Origin: Thermoanaerobacterium butyriciformans
GTDB lineage: Bacteria; Bacillota; Thermoanaerobacteria; Thermoanaerobacterales; Thermoanaerobacteraceae
Assembly: GCF_017874545.1 (NCBI RefSeq)
Contig: NZ_JAGGLT010000022.1
Location: forward strand, 1-52,472
Direction of reading: 5' to 3'
DNA: 52,472 bases
A program made the position numbers and the translations under genes. Position 1 is the stretch's first letter. Every line of letters begins with the position of its first letter. The notes under the pieces are model-generated. The model searched no databases and had not been told where the DNA came from. It saw only the letters and a list, made by a program, of their open reading frames with translations. Of the stretch, positions 1-10,016 are shown one piece after another.

Positions 1-65
1 ACACGGAAGTGAAGCCCTCCAGCGCCGATGGTACTGATTACTCGGGAGAGTAGGTCGCTGCCGGT
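1..65 (+). rRNA. rrf: 5S ribosomal RNA, 3' part
   Basis: The first ~65 bases match the 3' half of a bacterial 5S rRNA, with the conserved segments GAAGCCCTCCAGCGCCGATG and CTCGGGAGAGTAGGTCGCTG. The 5' half lies outside the window. A rho-independent terminator follows directly, so this is the end of an rRNA operon. The 3' end is placed by the usual closing-stem position and is uncertain by a few bases. Confidence 0.93.
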
Positions 66-79
66 AAAAATTTAGTAAA

Positions 80-116
80 AGAGGTAGTCTGTTTTAAATG
101 GACTATCTCTTTTTTG
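80..116 (+). terminator. rRNA operon terminator
   Basis: An 11-bp stem (80-90 with 100-110, two G-T pairs) with a 9-nt loop is followed by a T-rich tail, TTTTTTGTTTT. It closes the rRNA operon just after the 5S gene. Confidence 0.85.
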
Positions 117-169
117 TTTTTTATGATATAATTAACGTTAAAACTATGATGAAAGGAGGCGAGTAAAAG

Positions 170-721
170 ATGCTAAAAAGTAAAAATATTGAACTTGTAC
201 CGTTTGAGTCCAAATATATTAAGAAATTTGTAGAATTTCGTAATAGTGAAGACAGTAGAAATTTTTTGATGCCTGGTATACCATATCCTGTGACAGAAGG
301 TTCAGTTTCAGAGTGGCTTAGTAAAAGGGCAAATCCTAGTGAGTCAGGTGAATTTGCAATTATTTATAATGAAACTAAAGAATATATAGGCAATGTTTCA
401 TATGGCAATGTAGATTGGAAAAATAGACATTGCGAAATTGCAATAATGATAGGTGAGGAGAAGTATAGAAATAGAGGACTTGGTTCAGAAGCAATAATGA
501 TATTATTAGATTTTATATTCAATGAATTAAATTTGCATAGAGTTGAATTAAAAGTATATGATTTTAATGAGAGAGCAATAAGATGTTATGAAAAATGTGG
601 CTTTAAAAAAGAAGGATTGCTGAGGGAAGTTGTATATAAACATGGTCGATATATAAACGAATGGGTAATGAGTATTGTTAAAGATGAATTTTCTAGGCAT
701 AATTACCAGGGAAATAATTGA
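170..721 (+). CDS. GNAT-family N-acetyltransferase (RimJ/RimL type)
   Basis: This 183-aa protein has the layout of the RimJ/RimL-like GNAT acetyltransferases, which move an acetyl group from acetyl-CoA to an amine. The acetyl-CoA binding loop is visible as RNRGLGSEA near residues 101-109. It is followed by the typical beta strand and the NERAIRCYEKCGF motif (about 128-140), where a Tyr usually acts as the general acid. The ATG start has a strong AAGGAGGCG ribosome binding site. The substrate (ribosomal protein, antibiotic or other amine) cannot be read from sequence. It lies between an rRNA operon and thpR and probably has its own promoter; a TATAAT is seen at 127-132 but I see no good -35. 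Confidence 0.85.
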   Translation: MLKSKNIELVPFESKYIKKFVEFRNSEDSRNFLMPGIPYPVTEGSVSEWLSKRANPSESGEFAIIYNETKEYIGNVSYGNVDWKNRHCEIAIMIGEEKYRNRGLGSEAIMILLDFIFNELNLHRVELKVYDFNERAIRCYEKCGFKKEGLLREVVYKHGRYINEWVMSIVKDEFSRHNYQGNN

Positions 722-743
722 AAATATACGTAATGGAGGAAAT

Positions 744-1298
744 ATGAGAGCTTTTTTAGCTGTTAAATTAAGTGAGAATATTATAAATGATATTAAGAAT
801 TTGCAAGAGGAGTTAAAGAAATATACAATAAAAGGAAGATGGACAAATAAAGATAATTTACATATAACTCTTAAATTTTTTGGCGAAATAAATGAAGAAC
901 AAGTTAGTAAAATAAGAGAGACAATAAATGATATTTCGGCGAATTTTAAATCTTTTTACATTAGATTAAATAAAATTGGTTGTTTCGAAGGAAAAGATAA
1001 TATAAGAGTACTATGGGTGGATGTTAAAAATGATAATAACCTTATATTATTACATGATGCCATCGAAACAGAATTATCTAAGGCAGGATTTGAAAAAGAC
1101 GATAGAAAATTTAAAACGCATATCACTGTTGCAAGAGATATTATTTTGAAAAAGAGCATAGAAGAAATAAACAATCTATATAGGTTAGATTCTGATTACT
1201 TTGCAGTATCAAATATATATCTTATGGAAAGCAAGCTGGAGAATAATAGAAGAGTTTATAAATCTATTTTTGATGTTCCATTAAAATCAAATAAGTAG
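744..1298 (+). CDS. thpR: RNA 2',3'-cyclic phosphodiesterase (2H phosphoesterase)
   Basis: This 184-aa protein belongs to the 2H phosphoesterase superfamily (ThpR/LigT), which opens 2',3'-cyclic phosphates at RNA ends and can ligate 2'-5' bonds in vitro. Both catalytic HxT motifs are present: HITLKFFG at His40/Thr42 and HITVAR at His126/Thr128. The family start MRAFLAV is at ATG 744, behind a GGAGG site at 734-738. An in-frame upstream ATG at 675 overlaps the acetyltransferase and lacks family-like sequence, so I did not use it. It is convergent with rqcH, and the two genes share a hairpin at their 3' ends. Confidence 0.92.
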   Translation: MRAFLAVKLSENIINDIKNLQEELKKYTIKGRWTNKDNLHITLKFFGEINEEQVSKIRETINDISANFKSFYIRLNKIGCFEGKDNIRVLWVDVKNDNNLILLHDAIETELSKAGFEKDDRKFKTHITVARDIILKKSIEEINNLYRLDSDYFAVSNIYLMESKLENNRRVYKSIFDVPLKSNK

Positions 1299-1316
1299 GG
1301 GGGAAGCCTACTTATT
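1290..1316. terminator. Hairpin shared by the 3' ends of thpR and rqcH
   Basis: A perfect 10-bp stem (AATAAGTAGG, 1290-1299, with CCTACTTATT, 1307-1316) covers the stop codons of both convergent genes. Only the minus-strand side is followed by a T-rich stretch (TTGATTTTAAT), so it should work best for rqcH. Confidence 0.6.
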
Positions 1317-3026
1317 GTCAGGTGTTACATATAATGTTTTTTGATTCGTGTAGATTACGAAACCCGGTTTTGACCCGGCCGGTTTTTTGACGTATTTTCT
1401 TAATGTGTAATCAACTGGTACATTTGATGAATTTTTTGCTTTGCTATGTAATGCAGCAAGTTTTGCTGCTTCTAGAATAGTGCTATCAGGTATCTTAGTG
1501 CCTTTGCTTTTGATTATGACATGTGAGCCAGGAATATTCTTTGTGTGTAGCCACATGTCGTTTATATCTGCAAATTTCATTGTAAGGTAATCATTTTGTA
1601 CATTATTTTTTCCAATATAGATATCAAAATTGTCTGAAGATATATAATGTAGAGGCTTGGATATACTTTTCTTTTGTTTTTTGTCTTTATTTTTCTTTTT
1701 TATGTATCCTGTATCTGATAATTCTTCTCTTATTTCATCGATTTCTGATGGCAATGTACACTGCTCAACATTTAAAAGTTGCCCTTCTAGATATTCTATC
1801 TCTTTTTTTGTTTCTTCTATTTGTTTTGTAAGAAATTCTACTGCATTTTTTAATTTAGCATATTTTTTGAAATACATTTGAGCATTTTCATTTGGCGTAT
1901 ATTTAATATCAAGTGGTACTGTTATTTCTTCACCAGTATAATAATTTATTGTTTTAAATGCATCTGTTTTTTTGTTAAGTTTATACAAATTACTTGTTAT
2001 AAGCTCACCATATAGCTTGTATATATCTGCATTTTCAGCATTTTTCAATTCATCTAATTGTTTTTCAAACTTATTATATAATCTCTCTAGATGTGTTTGA
2101 ATAAGCTTTTTCAAATCATGAGAACGAGATTTTAAACTTTCTGCATTTGCTTTTTCTCTATAAAATTTTAATGCGGCTTCGTTAACACTTTTATAGAAAA
2201 CTAAATTTTCATACTGTGTAAGCTCAATGATGGAAAATTCATAAGGATTATCGTCAACATAAGCGATACATGGTTTAAAGTTTGAATTTTCTAAGTAGCT
2301 TTTCAATAAATTTAAATTGTAAATTAATTTCTCTATATCATCTTCTGAAAGCTCATTTATGTATCTATCATCAACTTGACTTCTATATGCGATTTCTCTA
2401 GACAAAACAGGACTAAATCCTTCAAAAAGATTTAAAAGTGCCTTATCAATTTTTTTACCATTAAAAAGCTGTAATGCAGCAAATAAATCTTCTTTTTTAA
2501 ATTTTTTTATGTTTAATTTATCCTGTGATGGCGGCAGTTCATATTTAATACCTGGCGTGATTTCTCGTATTTTGCTCATGTCTTGATATACTCGTTTAAC
2601 ACTGTCTACTATAATTTCACTTTCCTTATCTATTAATATAATATTGCTGTACCTTCCCATTATTTCAACTACTAATGTTTTCACTACTTCTTTCTCTAAT
2701 TCATCACGGCTTAAAACATCAATAAAGACGATCCTGTCGAATCCTTTTTGATAAATATCAACAATTTTTCCACCTTGTAGATATTTGCGGAGCAACATGC
2801 AAAACATTGGTGGGTTAATTGGATTTTCCTTATATTCATCTGTTAGATATATCCTTGGGAAATTAGCATTAGCAGATATTAGCAATTTATAATTGTTACC
2901 AATATTTCTTATATATATAATAATTTCATCCTTTTCTGGTTGATATATCTTATCTATTTTACCACCCAGCAGTTCATTTCGCAATTCGTAAATAATGCCA
3001 TAAAGTGTTATGCCATCAAGAGCCAT
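1308..3026 (-). CDS. rqcH: Rqc2/NEMF homologue RqcH, ribosome quality control
   Basis: This 572-aa protein has the NFACT architecture: NFACT-N from residue 1 (MALDGITLYGIIYELRNEL), a central coiled coil (about 290-440), and an NFACT-R domain near the C terminus with the DMWLHTKNIPGSH motif. In Bacillus, RqcH binds stalled 50S subunits with peptidyl-tRNA and adds C-terminal Ala tails that mark nascent chains for degradation. Older annotations call it fibronectin-binding protein. The start is ATG 3026 with AGAAAGGA upstream; a TTG eight codons earlier has no family-like sequence. It has its own promoter between it and dapF. Confidence 0.93.
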   Translation of the reverse strand: MALDGITLYGIIYELRNELLGGKIDKIYQPEKDEIIIYIRNIGNNYKLLISANANFPRIYLTDEYKENPINPPMFCMLLRKYLQGGKIVDIYQKGFDRIVFIDVLSRDELEKEVVKTLVVEIMGRYSNIILIDKESEIIVDSVKRVYQDMSKIREITPGIKYELPPSQDKLNIKKFKKEDLFAALQLFNGKKIDKALLNLFEGFSPVLSREIAYRSQVDDRYINELSEDDIEKLIYNLNLLKSYLENSNFKPCIAYVDDNPYEFSIIELTQYENLVFYKSVNEAALKFYREKANAESLKSRSHDLKKLIQTHLERLYNKFEKQLDELKNAENADIYKLYGELITSNLYKLNKKTDAFKTINYYTGEEITVPLDIKYTPNENAQMYFKKYAKLKNAVEFLTKQIEETKKEIEYLEGQLLNVEQCTLPSEIDEIREELSDTGYIKKKNKDKKQKKSISKPLHYISSDNFDIYIGKNNVQNDYLTMKFADINDMWLHTKNIPGSHVIIKSKGTKIPDSTILEAAKLAALHSKAKNSSNVPVDYTLRKYVKKPAGSKPGFVIYTNQKTLYVTPDNK

Positions 3027-3062
3027 ATAAAAACAATCCTTTCTAAACAAGTTCTATATAAT

Positions 3063-3090
3063 AGTATACCACGACAAAAATTAATTACAA
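3063..3090 (-). promoter_or_regulatory. Sigma-A promoter of rqcH
   Basis: On the minus strand, -35 TTGTAA (3085-3090), a 16-bp spacer and an extended -10, TGG-TATACT (-10 at 3063-3068), stand 36 bp before the rqcH start. Confidence 0.65.
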
Positions 3091-3091
3091 A

Positions 3092-3120
3092 TTGACAGAT
3101 TATGTAATATAAGTTACAAT
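3092..3120 (+). promoter_or_regulatory. Sigma-A promoter of the dapF operon
   Basis: TTGACA (3092-3097), a 17-bp spacer and TACAAT (3115-3120) form a near-consensus sigma-A promoter. A second start is possible from the extended -10 TGT-TATAAT at 3161-3169, closer to the gene. Confidence 0.75.
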
Positions 3121-3205
3121 TAATTGAGTAAATTTTTATAACCAGTTTTTTATAAAATTATGTTATAATATATATGCGTTATTTGTATTACCGAGGTGAA
3201 ATATT

Positions 3206-4039
3206 GTGAAATTTACTAAAATGAATGGTTTAGGTAATGACTTCATTGTATTAGAAAATTTAGAAAACAAAGTGTATGATTATGACATATTAGCTAGAAA
3301 ATTGTGTGATAGACATTTTGGAATAGGTGCTGATGGGCTTTTGATTGTTGAACCATCAGGAATAGCTGATATCAAAATGAGAATAATCAATTCAGACGGC
3401 AGTGAAGCAGAGATGTGCGGCAATGGGGCACGTTGCTTTGCAAAGTATGTTTATGAAAATGGCATTGTTAAAAAAGATAAGATGTCTGTAGAAACATTAT
3501 CAGGAATTATAATGCCCGAATTGATTTTTAAAGATGATGTTGTAGAAAAAGTGAAAGTACACATGGGAAGTCCAATTTTTAGACCTGATATGATACCTGT
3601 AAAAACTGATAAAAAATCATTTATAGAAGAGGCAATTAAAATAGATGGTCGGTCTTATATTGTAACATCATTATTGGTGGGTGTACCACATACTATAATT
3701 TTTGTAAATTCAATTGATGAGAATATGATTTTGAATGTAGGACCATTAATCGAAAAGTTACAAATATTTCCACGTGGAACAAATGTAGATTTTGTGAAAG
3801 TTGAGAATGACAGCAATATTACAGTAAGAACTTGGGAAAGAGGTGCTGGATTGACTCTTGCTTGTGGCACAGGTGCTTGTGCGTCTGCAGTTGCATCAGC
3901 ATTAACAGGGAGGACGAAAAGAAATGTTTATGTTCATTTTAAGAAAGGAGACTTGTATATTGAGTGGCTGTTAGATAATAATATTTATTTAACAGGAATT
4001 GCTGAAGAAGTTTTTACAGGAGAAATTAAGATTGTTTAG
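3206..4039 (+). CDS. dapF: Diaminopimelate epimerase
   Basis: DapF converts LL- to meso-diaminopimelate, the last step before lysine and the cross-linking residue of peptidoglycan. The 277-aa length is normal. The two catalytic cysteines sit in conserved contexts: Cys71 in EMCGNGARC and Cys220 in LACGTGACA. The N-terminal family motif MNGLGNDFIV is intact. Translation starts at GTG 3206 behind GAGGTGA. It heads a plus-strand run of housekeeping genes and has a strong promoter upstream. Confidence 0.97.
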   Translation: MKFTKMNGLGNDFIVLENLENKVYDYDILARKLCDRHFGIGADGLLIVEPSGIADIKMRIINSDGSEAEMCGNGARCFAKYVYENGIVKKDKMSVETLSGIIMPELIFKDDVVEKVKVHMGSPIFRPDMIPVKTDKKSFIEEAIKIDGRSYIVTSLLVGVPHTIIFVNSIDENMILNVGPLIEKLQIFPRGTNVDFVKVENDSNITVRTWERGAGLTLACGTGACASAVASALTGRTKRNVYVHFKKGDLYIEWLLDNNIYLTGIAEEVFTGEIKIV

Positions 4040-4079
4040 TTAAGAATAAAGTTGATTATAATATTTGATAGGTGATAAG

Positions 4080-4955
4080 ATGATAAAGAGTATGACAGGT
4101 TACGGTAGAGGTGAAATAAGCGAAAATGGCTTTCATGTATGTGTTGAGATTAAGACATTAAATCACAGATTTTTAGATGTGTCATTAAGACTCCCAAAGC
4201 CATTAAGCGCTTTAGAAGAAAAGCTGAGATTAAGGATTGCTGACAGCATAAAAAGAGGAAGAGTAGAGATAAACGTTTCATTGGAGACATACGGAAAAAG
4301 TTTGGATGTTCTTGAATTGAATAGTGATCTTTTAAATCAATACTTGGCTATATTAAATACTATTAAAGATAAGTTTGCATTGTCAGGTGATATAAAAGTA
4401 AGTGATATTTTATCACTTTCTGGTGTTATAGAAATAAAAAATGTAGATATTGATGTTGATAATCTTTGGGTGACATTAGACAAGGCATTGTCTATTGGAA
4501 TAAAAAATTTAATTGACATGAGGGTTTCTGAAGGTATAAAATTAAAAGACGATATAATGAATAGGCTTGATATATTAAGCAATATAATTGATAAAATAGA
4601 GGAGAGAGGACCAATTGTTGTTAAAGAATACAAGAAAAAATTAGAAGCACGTATAAGAGAATTGACTGGCAATGATTTTGATCAAAATAGATTTTTAACA
4701 GAAGTGGCTGTAATGGCTGACAGGACAAGTATCGCAGAAGAGATAACAAGATTTAGAAGTCATATCAGTCAATTTAGGGACTCACTAGATAGTGATATGC
4801 CTATAGGGAAAAAGTTAGATTTTTTGACTCAAGAGATGAATAGAGAAGCAAATACAATTGGTTCAAAATCAGTAGATCTTGATATTGTCAATGGGGTGAT
4901 AGAGTTAAAAGATCAGATAGAGAAGATAAGGGAGCAAGTGCAAAACATAGAGTAG
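4080..4955 (+). CDS. yicC: YicC-family endoribonuclease
   Basis: This 291-aa protein starts with the family signature [11 protein letters not shown], has the YicC-like N-terminal domain (1-155) and ends in a DUF1732 domain (about 205-291) with the motif [13 protein letters not shown]. coli YicC has endoribonuclease activity, and the family usually lies beside remA/gmk in Firmicutes, as here. Start ATG 4080 is preceded by AGGTGA; a TTG five codons upstream is less likely. The gene is 11 bp from remA and is probably cotranscribed with it. The biological RNA targets are not known from the sequence. Confidence 0.93.
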   Translation: MIKSMTGYGRGEISENGFHVCVEIKTLNHRFLDVSLRLPKPLSALEEKLRLRIADSIKRGRVEINVSLETYGKSLDVLELNSDLLNQYLAILNTIKDKFALSGDIKVSDILSLSGVIEIKNVDIDVDNLWVTLDKALSIGIKNLIDMRVSEGIKLKDDIMNRLDILSNIIDKIEERGPIVVKEYKKKLEARIRELTGNDFDQNRFLTEVAVMADRTSIAEEITRFRSHISQFRDSLDSDMPIGKKLDFLTQEMNREANTIGSKSVDLDIVNGVIELKDQIEKIREQVQNIE

Positions 4956-4966
4956 GGAGGATATTT

Positions 4967-5251
4967 ATGGCAATCAAACTTATAAACATTGGATTTGGTA
5001 ATATTATTTCGGCAAATAGATTAGTAGCTATTGTTAGTCCTGAGTCTGCTCCTATTAAAAGAATAATTCAAGAGGCAAGGGACAGGGGAATGCTTATAGA
5101 TGCTACATATGGCAGGAGAACGAGAGCAGTTATAATAACTGATAGCGATCATATTATCTTGTCTGCTGTTCAGCCTGAGACTGTTGCAAATAGGCTTAAT
5201 TCAAAAGATATTATTGATGAGGATATTGAAGATGAAGATTCTGAAGATTAA
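4967..5251 (+). CDS. remA: RemA family DNA-binding regulator (DUF370)
   Basis: This 94-aa protein matches RemA/DUF370: [12 protein letters not shown], the basic YGRRTRAVI segment, and an acidic tail ([11 protein letters not shown]). In Bacillus subtilis, RemA activates biofilm matrix and osmoprotection genes by binding DNA as a ring-like oligomer. In clostridia it is kept next to gmk and rpoZ even where no matrix operon is known, so the role here may differ. Start ATG 4967 follows AGGGAGG. The acidic tail is longer than in Bacillus as far as I recall. Confidence 0.92.
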   Translation: MAIKLINIGFGNIISANRLVAIVSPESAPIKRIIQEARDRGMLIDATYGRRTRAVIITDSDHIILSAVQPETVANRLNSKDIIDEDIEDEDSED

Positions 5252-5265
5252 GGGGAATGATTTAG

Positions 5266-5874
5266 TTGTACAATAAAGGTTTGTTGGTTGTTGTATCCGG
5301 TCCATCTGGGGCTGGCAAAGGAACAGTGTGTAAGGCACTTTTAAAGAAAGATAACAATTTAAAATTAAGCATATCGATGACTACGAGAAAGCCTCGCAAT
5401 GGTGAAGTCGACGGAGAAAATTATTTTTTCACTACTGTTGAAAAGTTTAAAACGCTTATTGAAAATAATATGCTTTTAGAATGGGCAAAAGTTTACGATA
5501 ATTACTATGGTACTCCAAAAGAATTTGTACAGAAAAACATAGAGGAGGGTCATGATGTAATTCTTGAGATTGACATTCAAGGAGCATTAAAGGTTAAAGA
5601 TAAATTTCCAGAGGGTGTGTTCATTTTTATTTTACCGCCGTCAATGGAAGAATTGAAAAACAGGATTAAAAAAAGAGGTACCGAAACAGAGGAAGAGATA
5701 TTGAAGAGATTTAAAAGTGCATATGAAGAAATTAATTTTGTATCAAGATATAATTACGTAGTTATAAATGATGATGTGGATTTAGCTGTTGACAAAATTC
5801 TTGCAATTATAAAGGCTGAAAAATGCAGAGTTGATAGAAATAAAGGGTTATATCTTGAAATAAAGGAGAGATGA
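5266..5874 (+). CDS. gmk: Guanylate kinase
   Basis: Gmk phosphorylates GMP to GDP with ATP. The P-loop GPSGAGKGT is at residues 12-20, the GMP-binding SMTTRKPRNGEVDG segment follows, and the lid region near 130-150 carries the RIKKRGTETEEEILKR motif. The length of 202 aa is normal. The start is TTG 5266, with AGGGGAATGA upstream, because no ATG or GTG lies before the P-loop strand. The gene is 3 bp from rpoZ, the order seen in Bacillus. Confidence 0.96.
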   Translation: MYNKGLLVVVSGPSGAGKGTVCKALLKKDNNLKLSISMTTRKPRNGEVDGENYFFTTVEKFKTLIENNMLLEWAKVYDNYYGTPKEFVQKNIEEGHDVILEIDIQGALKVKDKFPEGVFIFILPPSMEELKNRIKKRGTETEEEILKRFKSAYEEINFVSRYNYVVINDDVDLAVDKILAIIKAEKCRVDRNKGLYLEIKER

Positions 5875-5877
5875 TAG

Positions 5878-6087
5878 ATGATTTTATATCCATCAATAGT
5901 TGATTTAATGAACAAAATAGACAGCAAGTATACTTTATGTGCATTGGTGTCGAAACGAGCAAGGCAGATTATAAGTGGAGAACCAAGTTTGATAAAGACT
6001 GACTCAAAAAAGCCCGTTACAATAGCTACAGAAGAAATTAACGAAGGACTTATAACGTTTGAAAGACAAAAATTTGGCATAAAGTAG
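5878..6087 (+). CDS. rpoZ: RNA polymerase omega subunit
   Basis: This 69-aa protein is the small omega subunit, which helps the beta' subunit fold and join RNA polymerase. The conserved SKYTLCALVSKRARQI helix (residues 16-31) is clear, followed by the KPVTIATEEINEG segment. It begins 3 bp after the gmk stop, with GGAGAG within the gmk 3' end as ribosome binding site, and is followed 11 bp later by coaBC. Confidence 0.95.
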   Translation: MILYPSIVDLMNKIDSKYTLCALVSKRARQIISGEPSLIKTDSKKPVTIATEEINEGLITFERQKFGIK

Positions 6088-6098
6088 AAGGTGTTTTG

Positions 6099-7298
6099 AT
6101 GAACGGTTCAAAAAATGTTGTTCTTGGAGTTACTGGCGGGATAGCAGCTTATAAATCAGCAGATCTTGTTTCAAGACTCATTAAAAAAAATATAAATGTT
6201 GATGTTATTATGACTGAATCCGCTACGAAGTTTATATCTCCATTGACATTTGAATCTCTGTCTCATAACAAAGTTGTGGTTGATATGTTCGAAAGCCCAA
6301 AGTTTTGGGAGATAGAGCATATTGCTTTGGCAGAAAAAGCAGATGTATTTGCTGTAGTGCCTGCTACAGCAAATGTTATAGGGAAAATAGCAAATGGCAT
6401 TGCAGATGACATGCTTACAACAACTGTGATGGCTACTAAAGGTAAAGTTATTTTAGCACCTGCCATGAATACAAATATGTACAACAATGCAATATTTAAA
6501 CAGAATCTTAAAAAACTTATGTCATTAGGATATATAATAGTAGAACCAGATAACGGAAGGCTTGCTTGTGGGACATACGGAAAGGGTAAACTGGCGGATA
6601 TAGGAATTATAGAAGATACAATACTAAAATATTTACTATTAGATAAAAATGATTATGATGGAAAAACTGTTTTGGTGACTGCAGGACCTACCGTTGAGCC
6701 AATTGACCCTGTGAGATATATTACAAACCGTTCATCCGGTAAAATGGGCTTTGAAATTGCAAAAGCTGTAAAGTCTCGTGGTGGAAGGGCTATTTTAGTT
6801 ACTGGTCCTACAAATCTGGAGGATCCTATCGATATAGAAACGATACATGTTAACACTGCATGTGAGATGTATGATGCTGTTATGAAATTAAAAGATAATA
6901 TTGATATTTTCATCGGTGCAGCAGCAGTTGCCGATTATCGTCCAGAAAGATATGAGCTTAACAAAATAAAAAAGAGTGATGACAATATAGAATTAAAGTT
7001 AATTAGAAACCCTGATATATTGTACGAATTAGGAAAGAATAAAGGCAATATAATTTTAGTTGGCTTTGCTGCTGAAACAGAGAATTTAATAGAAAGTGCT
7101 AAAGAAAAAATTAATAAGAAAAATTTAGATTTAATTGTAGCTAATGATGTCTCAATGGAAGGTGCTGGATTTTCAGGGGATACTAATATAGTTAATATAA
7201 TAGATAAAGACCTGAATATAAAAGAATATCCATTAATGAGTAAGACTGATGTAGCACATACAATACTTGATGAAATAAAAAAATATTTTAATTTATAG
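6099..7298 (+). CDS. coaBC: Bifunctional phosphopantothenoylcysteine decarboxylase / phosphopantothenate-cysteine ligase
   Basis: CoaBC carries out two successive steps of coenzyme A synthesis. The N-terminal flavin-dependent decarboxylase domain (1-~180) shows GVTGGIAAYK, the active His in IEHIALAEKAD, the PAMNTNMY motif and the Cys loop LACGTYGKGKL. The C-terminal ligase domain (~188-399) shows TAGPTVEPIDPVRYITNRSS and the lysine motif KIKKSD. The length, 399 aa, is normal. ATG 6099 is preferred over TTG 6096, with AGAAGGTG upstream. coaD, two steps later in the pathway, is at 26920. Confidence 0.96.
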   Translation: MNGSKNVVLGVTGGIAAYKSADLVSRLIKKNINVDVIMTESATKFISPLTFESLSHNKVVVDMFESPKFWEIEHIALAEKADVFAVVPATANVIGKIANGIADDMLTTTVMATKGKVILAPAMNTNMYNNAIFKQNLKKLMSLGYIIVEPDNGRLACGTYGKGKLADIGIIEDTILKYLLLDKNDYDGKTVLVTAGPTVEPIDPVRYITNRSSGKMGFEIAKAVKSRGGRAILVTGPTNLEDPIDIETIHVNTACEMYDAVMKLKDNIDIFIGAAAVADYRPERYELNKIKKSDDNIELKLIRNPDILYELGKNKGNIILVGFAAETENLIESAKEKINKKNLDLIVANDVSMEGAGFSGDTNIVNIIDKDLNIKEYPLMSKTDVAHTILDEIKKYFNL

Positions 7299-7316
7299 CC
7301 TTAGCGGCTTTTTTTT
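7297..7316 (+). terminator. Weak hairpin with T8 after coaBC
   Basis: AGCC (7297-7300) pairs with GGCT (7306-7309) before an unbroken run of eight Ts. The stem is only 4 bp, so it is at best a partial terminator before priA. Confidence 0.35.
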
Positions 7317-7328
7317 ATGGGGGTATAT

Positions 7329-9524
7329 ATGTTTGTCAATGTTGTTTTAAATGAATTTTTACGAAATATAGATAGAATACTTACATATCGAGTACCTGAT
7401 GACATTAATAATTTAAAAATAGGCATGAGAGTCTTGGTTCCTGTCAACAAAAGTTTTGTTGAGGGATATGTAATAAATTTATTGGAAAAGACCGACTTAC
7501 CAATTGAGAAAATAAAGCCAATAATGCGTGTTTTAGACGATATTACTGTGTTTGATGAAAAATTATTAAATTTAGCTATTTGGATGAGAGACTATTATAG
7601 ATGTAATTTATCTGAAAGTTTACAATGTATTGTGCCTTCAGGAATAAAAAACGGCATAAAGAAAGTAAAAAAGGTGACGCTTAATAATGGATACCTAGAT
7701 GATGTTTCAATTACATCAAGGCAATTAGAAATATTAAATTATCTTAAAGACAATGGCACAGTTTTATTATCGGATTTAGTTAAAGATTTAAATGTCAGTT
7801 ATTCAACGGTAAATAGTTTAGTCAGAAGAGGAATTATCTATGTATATTACGATGAAGTAAATAGACTTAAAATGCCAGATTATAAAAGGACAGATAAACT
7901 TGTTCCTACAAAAGAGCAGGAATATGTAATTAATGAAGTAAAACGTTCAATAGGTAAAAATGTTTTTGAAAAATATCTTCTATTTGGTGTTACCGGCAGT
8001 GGTAAAACTGAAGTTTATCTTCAACTCATAGAAAAATGCATTGAGGAAGGGAAAGAATCAATTGTATTAGTACCTGAAATATCTTTAACACCTCAGACAA
8101 TAGAAAGGTTTATCTCGAGATTTGGCAATTTAGTTGCTGTTCTTCACAGCGGACTATCGGATGGTGAGCGGTTCGATGAATGGAGAAAAATAAAAAATGG
8201 TGATGTTAAGGTTGTCGTCGGTGTAAGAAATGCCATATTTGCTCCATTTACAAACATAGGATTAATCATTATAGATGAAGAGCATGAGAACACCTACAAA
8301 CAATCTGATTTTAAACCTAGATACAATGTAAAAGAAGTTGCAGAAAAAAGGTGTGAAATAGAAAAAGCAGTTTTACTTCTTGGTTCTGCTACTCCTCAGA
8401 TAGAGTCGTATTATAAAGCTTTAAGGAATGAATATAAATTATTAAAATTAAAAGAAAGAATTGGACTTGAATTGCCAGAAGTTGAAGTCGTAAATATGAG
8501 CCGTGAATTAGCCGATGGGAATAATTCAATATTTAGCAGAAAACTGTATAAAGAGATAAGAGAAAACTTAATGAATGGTGAACAGACAATATTATTTTTA
8601 AATAGAAGGGGTTATTCTTCTTTTGTTATGTGCCGAGATTGCGGTTACGTTCCTGAATGTCCTAATTGCGACATATCGCTTACATTTCATGCTAATGAAG
8701 GAAAGCTGAGATGTCATTATTGTGGGTACAATATTAATACAGTTTACGTATGTCCTAAATGTGGTAGCAAAAGAGTTAGATATTTAGGTATTGGTACAGA
8801 ACGGGTAGAAAAAGAAATAAAAAAATTATTTCCTAGAAGCAGAGTTTTAAGAATGGATGTAGATACTACGAAAACAAAAGGAGCCCATGAAAAAATTTTC
8901 AATGAGTTCAAAAATGGACATGCAGATATTTTAATAGGTACTCAAATGATATCAAAAGGCTTTGATATTCCTAATGTAACATTGGTTGGAGTAGTCTTAG
9001 CTGATGTAACGCTAAATATACCAGATTTTAGATCGGGTGAAAGAACATTTCAGCTTTTAACTCAGGTAGCAGGAAGAGCTGGGCGAGGAAGTAAACCTGG
9101 AAGAGTAATTATTCAAACATATGAAGAAGATAATTACAGTATTGTATCAGCAAAAAATCAAGATTATGAATCATTTTATAACGAGGAAATTCGGTATAGA
9201 GAAATTTACATGTATCCACCTTTTACACATTTGCTAAATATTGTAATTTCAGGTCCTATAAAAAATGATGTGGTAAATTGTGCAGCGTCAGTGTATAATT
9301 TAGTTTATAAAACTATTAACAAAAGTGAAAAAAAGAGCTATAATAAAGTGTTAGGTCCGTCGTCTGCTCCTATAGAAAGAATAAAAAATAATTATAGGTG
9401 GCAGATTATTATAAAATCCAGCGATAGAGGTATTTTGCAGAATGTTTGCGATGTTTTAAATACTCTTAAGTTGCATAGAGGCATTAAAATATCGTTTGAT
9501 TTGGACCCGCTAAATTTAATTTAA
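7329..9524 (+). CDS. priA: Primosomal protein N', replication restart helicase
   Basis: PriA recognises stalled or broken forks and reloads the replisome. This 731-aa protein has the N-terminal DNA-binding domain, Walker [12 protein letters not shown] (about 219-229), the DEEH box (about 316), and the two zinc sites made of [13 protein letters not shown] and CHYCGYN...CPKCG (about 434-480). Helicase motifs continue to the QVAGRAGRG motif. I chose ATG 7329 because GGGGG lies 5 bp upstream; the ATG at 7317 falls inside the T-run region without a ribosome binding site. It is followed at 11 bp by def. Confidence 0.96.
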   Translation: MFVNVVLNEFLRNIDRILTYRVPDDINNLKIGMRVLVPVNKSFVEGYVINLLEKTDLPIEKIKPIMRVLDDITVFDEKLLNLAIWMRDYYRCNLSESLQCIVPSGIKNGIKKVKKVTLNNGYLDDVSITSRQLEILNYLKDNGTVLLSDLVKDLNVSYSTVNSLVRRGIIYVYYDEVNRLKMPDYKRTDKLVPTKEQEYVINEVKRSIGKNVFEKYLLFGVTGSGKTEVYLQLIEKCIEEGKESIVLVPEISLTPQTIERFISRFGNLVAVLHSGLSDGERFDEWRKIKNGDVKVVVGVRNAIFAPFTNIGLIIIDEEHENTYKQSDFKPRYNVKEVAEKRCEIEKAVLLLGSATPQIESYYKALRNEYKLLKLKERIGLELPEVEVVNMSRELADGNNSIFSRKLYKEIRENLMNGEQTILFLNRRGYSSFVMCRDCGYVPECPNCDISLTFHANEGKLRCHYCGYNINTVYVCPKCGSKRVRYLGIGTERVEKEIKKLFPRSRVLRMDVDTTKTKGAHEKIFNEFKNGHADILIGTQMISKGFDIPNVTLVGVVLADVTLNIPDFRSGERTFQLLTQVAGRAGRGSKPGRVIIQTYEEDNYSIVSAKNQDYESFYNEEIRYREIYMYPPFTHLLNIVISGPIKNDVVNCAASVYNLVYKTINKSEKKSYNKVLGPSSAPIERIKNNYRWQIIIKSSDRGILQNVCDVLNTLKLHRGIKISFDLDPLNLI

Positions 9525-9535
9525 GGAGGATTTTT

Positions 9536-10015
9536 ATGGCATTAAGGTATATTAGAAAAATAGGAGATCCTGTATTATATAAGAAGGCAAAATATGTTGA
9601 AAAGATTGATGATCATATATTAATGATTTTAGATGATATGGCAGAAACTATGTACAGTGCAGATGGTGTTGGACTTGCTGCGAACCAAATCGGAATTTTA
9701 AGAAAGCTGGTTGTCATAGATGTAGGTGATGGTCTCATTGAATTGATAAATCCAGAAATAATTCTAGAAGAAGGGGAGCAGATAGGACAAGAAGGTTGCT
9801 TAAGTGTACCAAATGTAACTGCGGAAGTTAAAAGACCTAAGAAAATCAAGGTTAAGTATCAAGACAGAAATGGAGATATAAAGGAAATAGAAGGTGAAGA
9901 CTTTTTAGCTAGAGCATTATCACATGAAATAGATCATCTGAACGGAGTATTATTTATTGATAAAGCGATAAGAATTATAAATGAAGATGAAGAAGAAAAA
10001 CTGGAGGCTGAGTGA
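9536..10015 (+). CDS. def: Peptide deformylase
   Basis: Def removes the formyl group from the first methionine of new proteins. All three active-site motifs are present in the 159-aa protein: [17 protein letters not shown] (metal-binding Cys) and HEIDH (metal ligands and catalytic Glu). Start ATG 9536 has AAGGAGGA upstream. It is followed immediately by fmt, the enzyme that adds the formyl group, so the two opposing steps are coupled in one transcript. Confidence 0.97.
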   Translation: MALRYIRKIGDPVLYKKAKYVEKIDDHILMILDDMAETMYSADGVGLAANQIGILRKLVVIDVGDGLIELINPEIILEEGEQIGQEGCLSVPNVTAEVKRPKKIKVKYQDRNGDIKEIEGEDFLARALSHEIDHLNGVLFIDKAIRIINEDEEEKLEAE

Positions 10016-10016
10016 T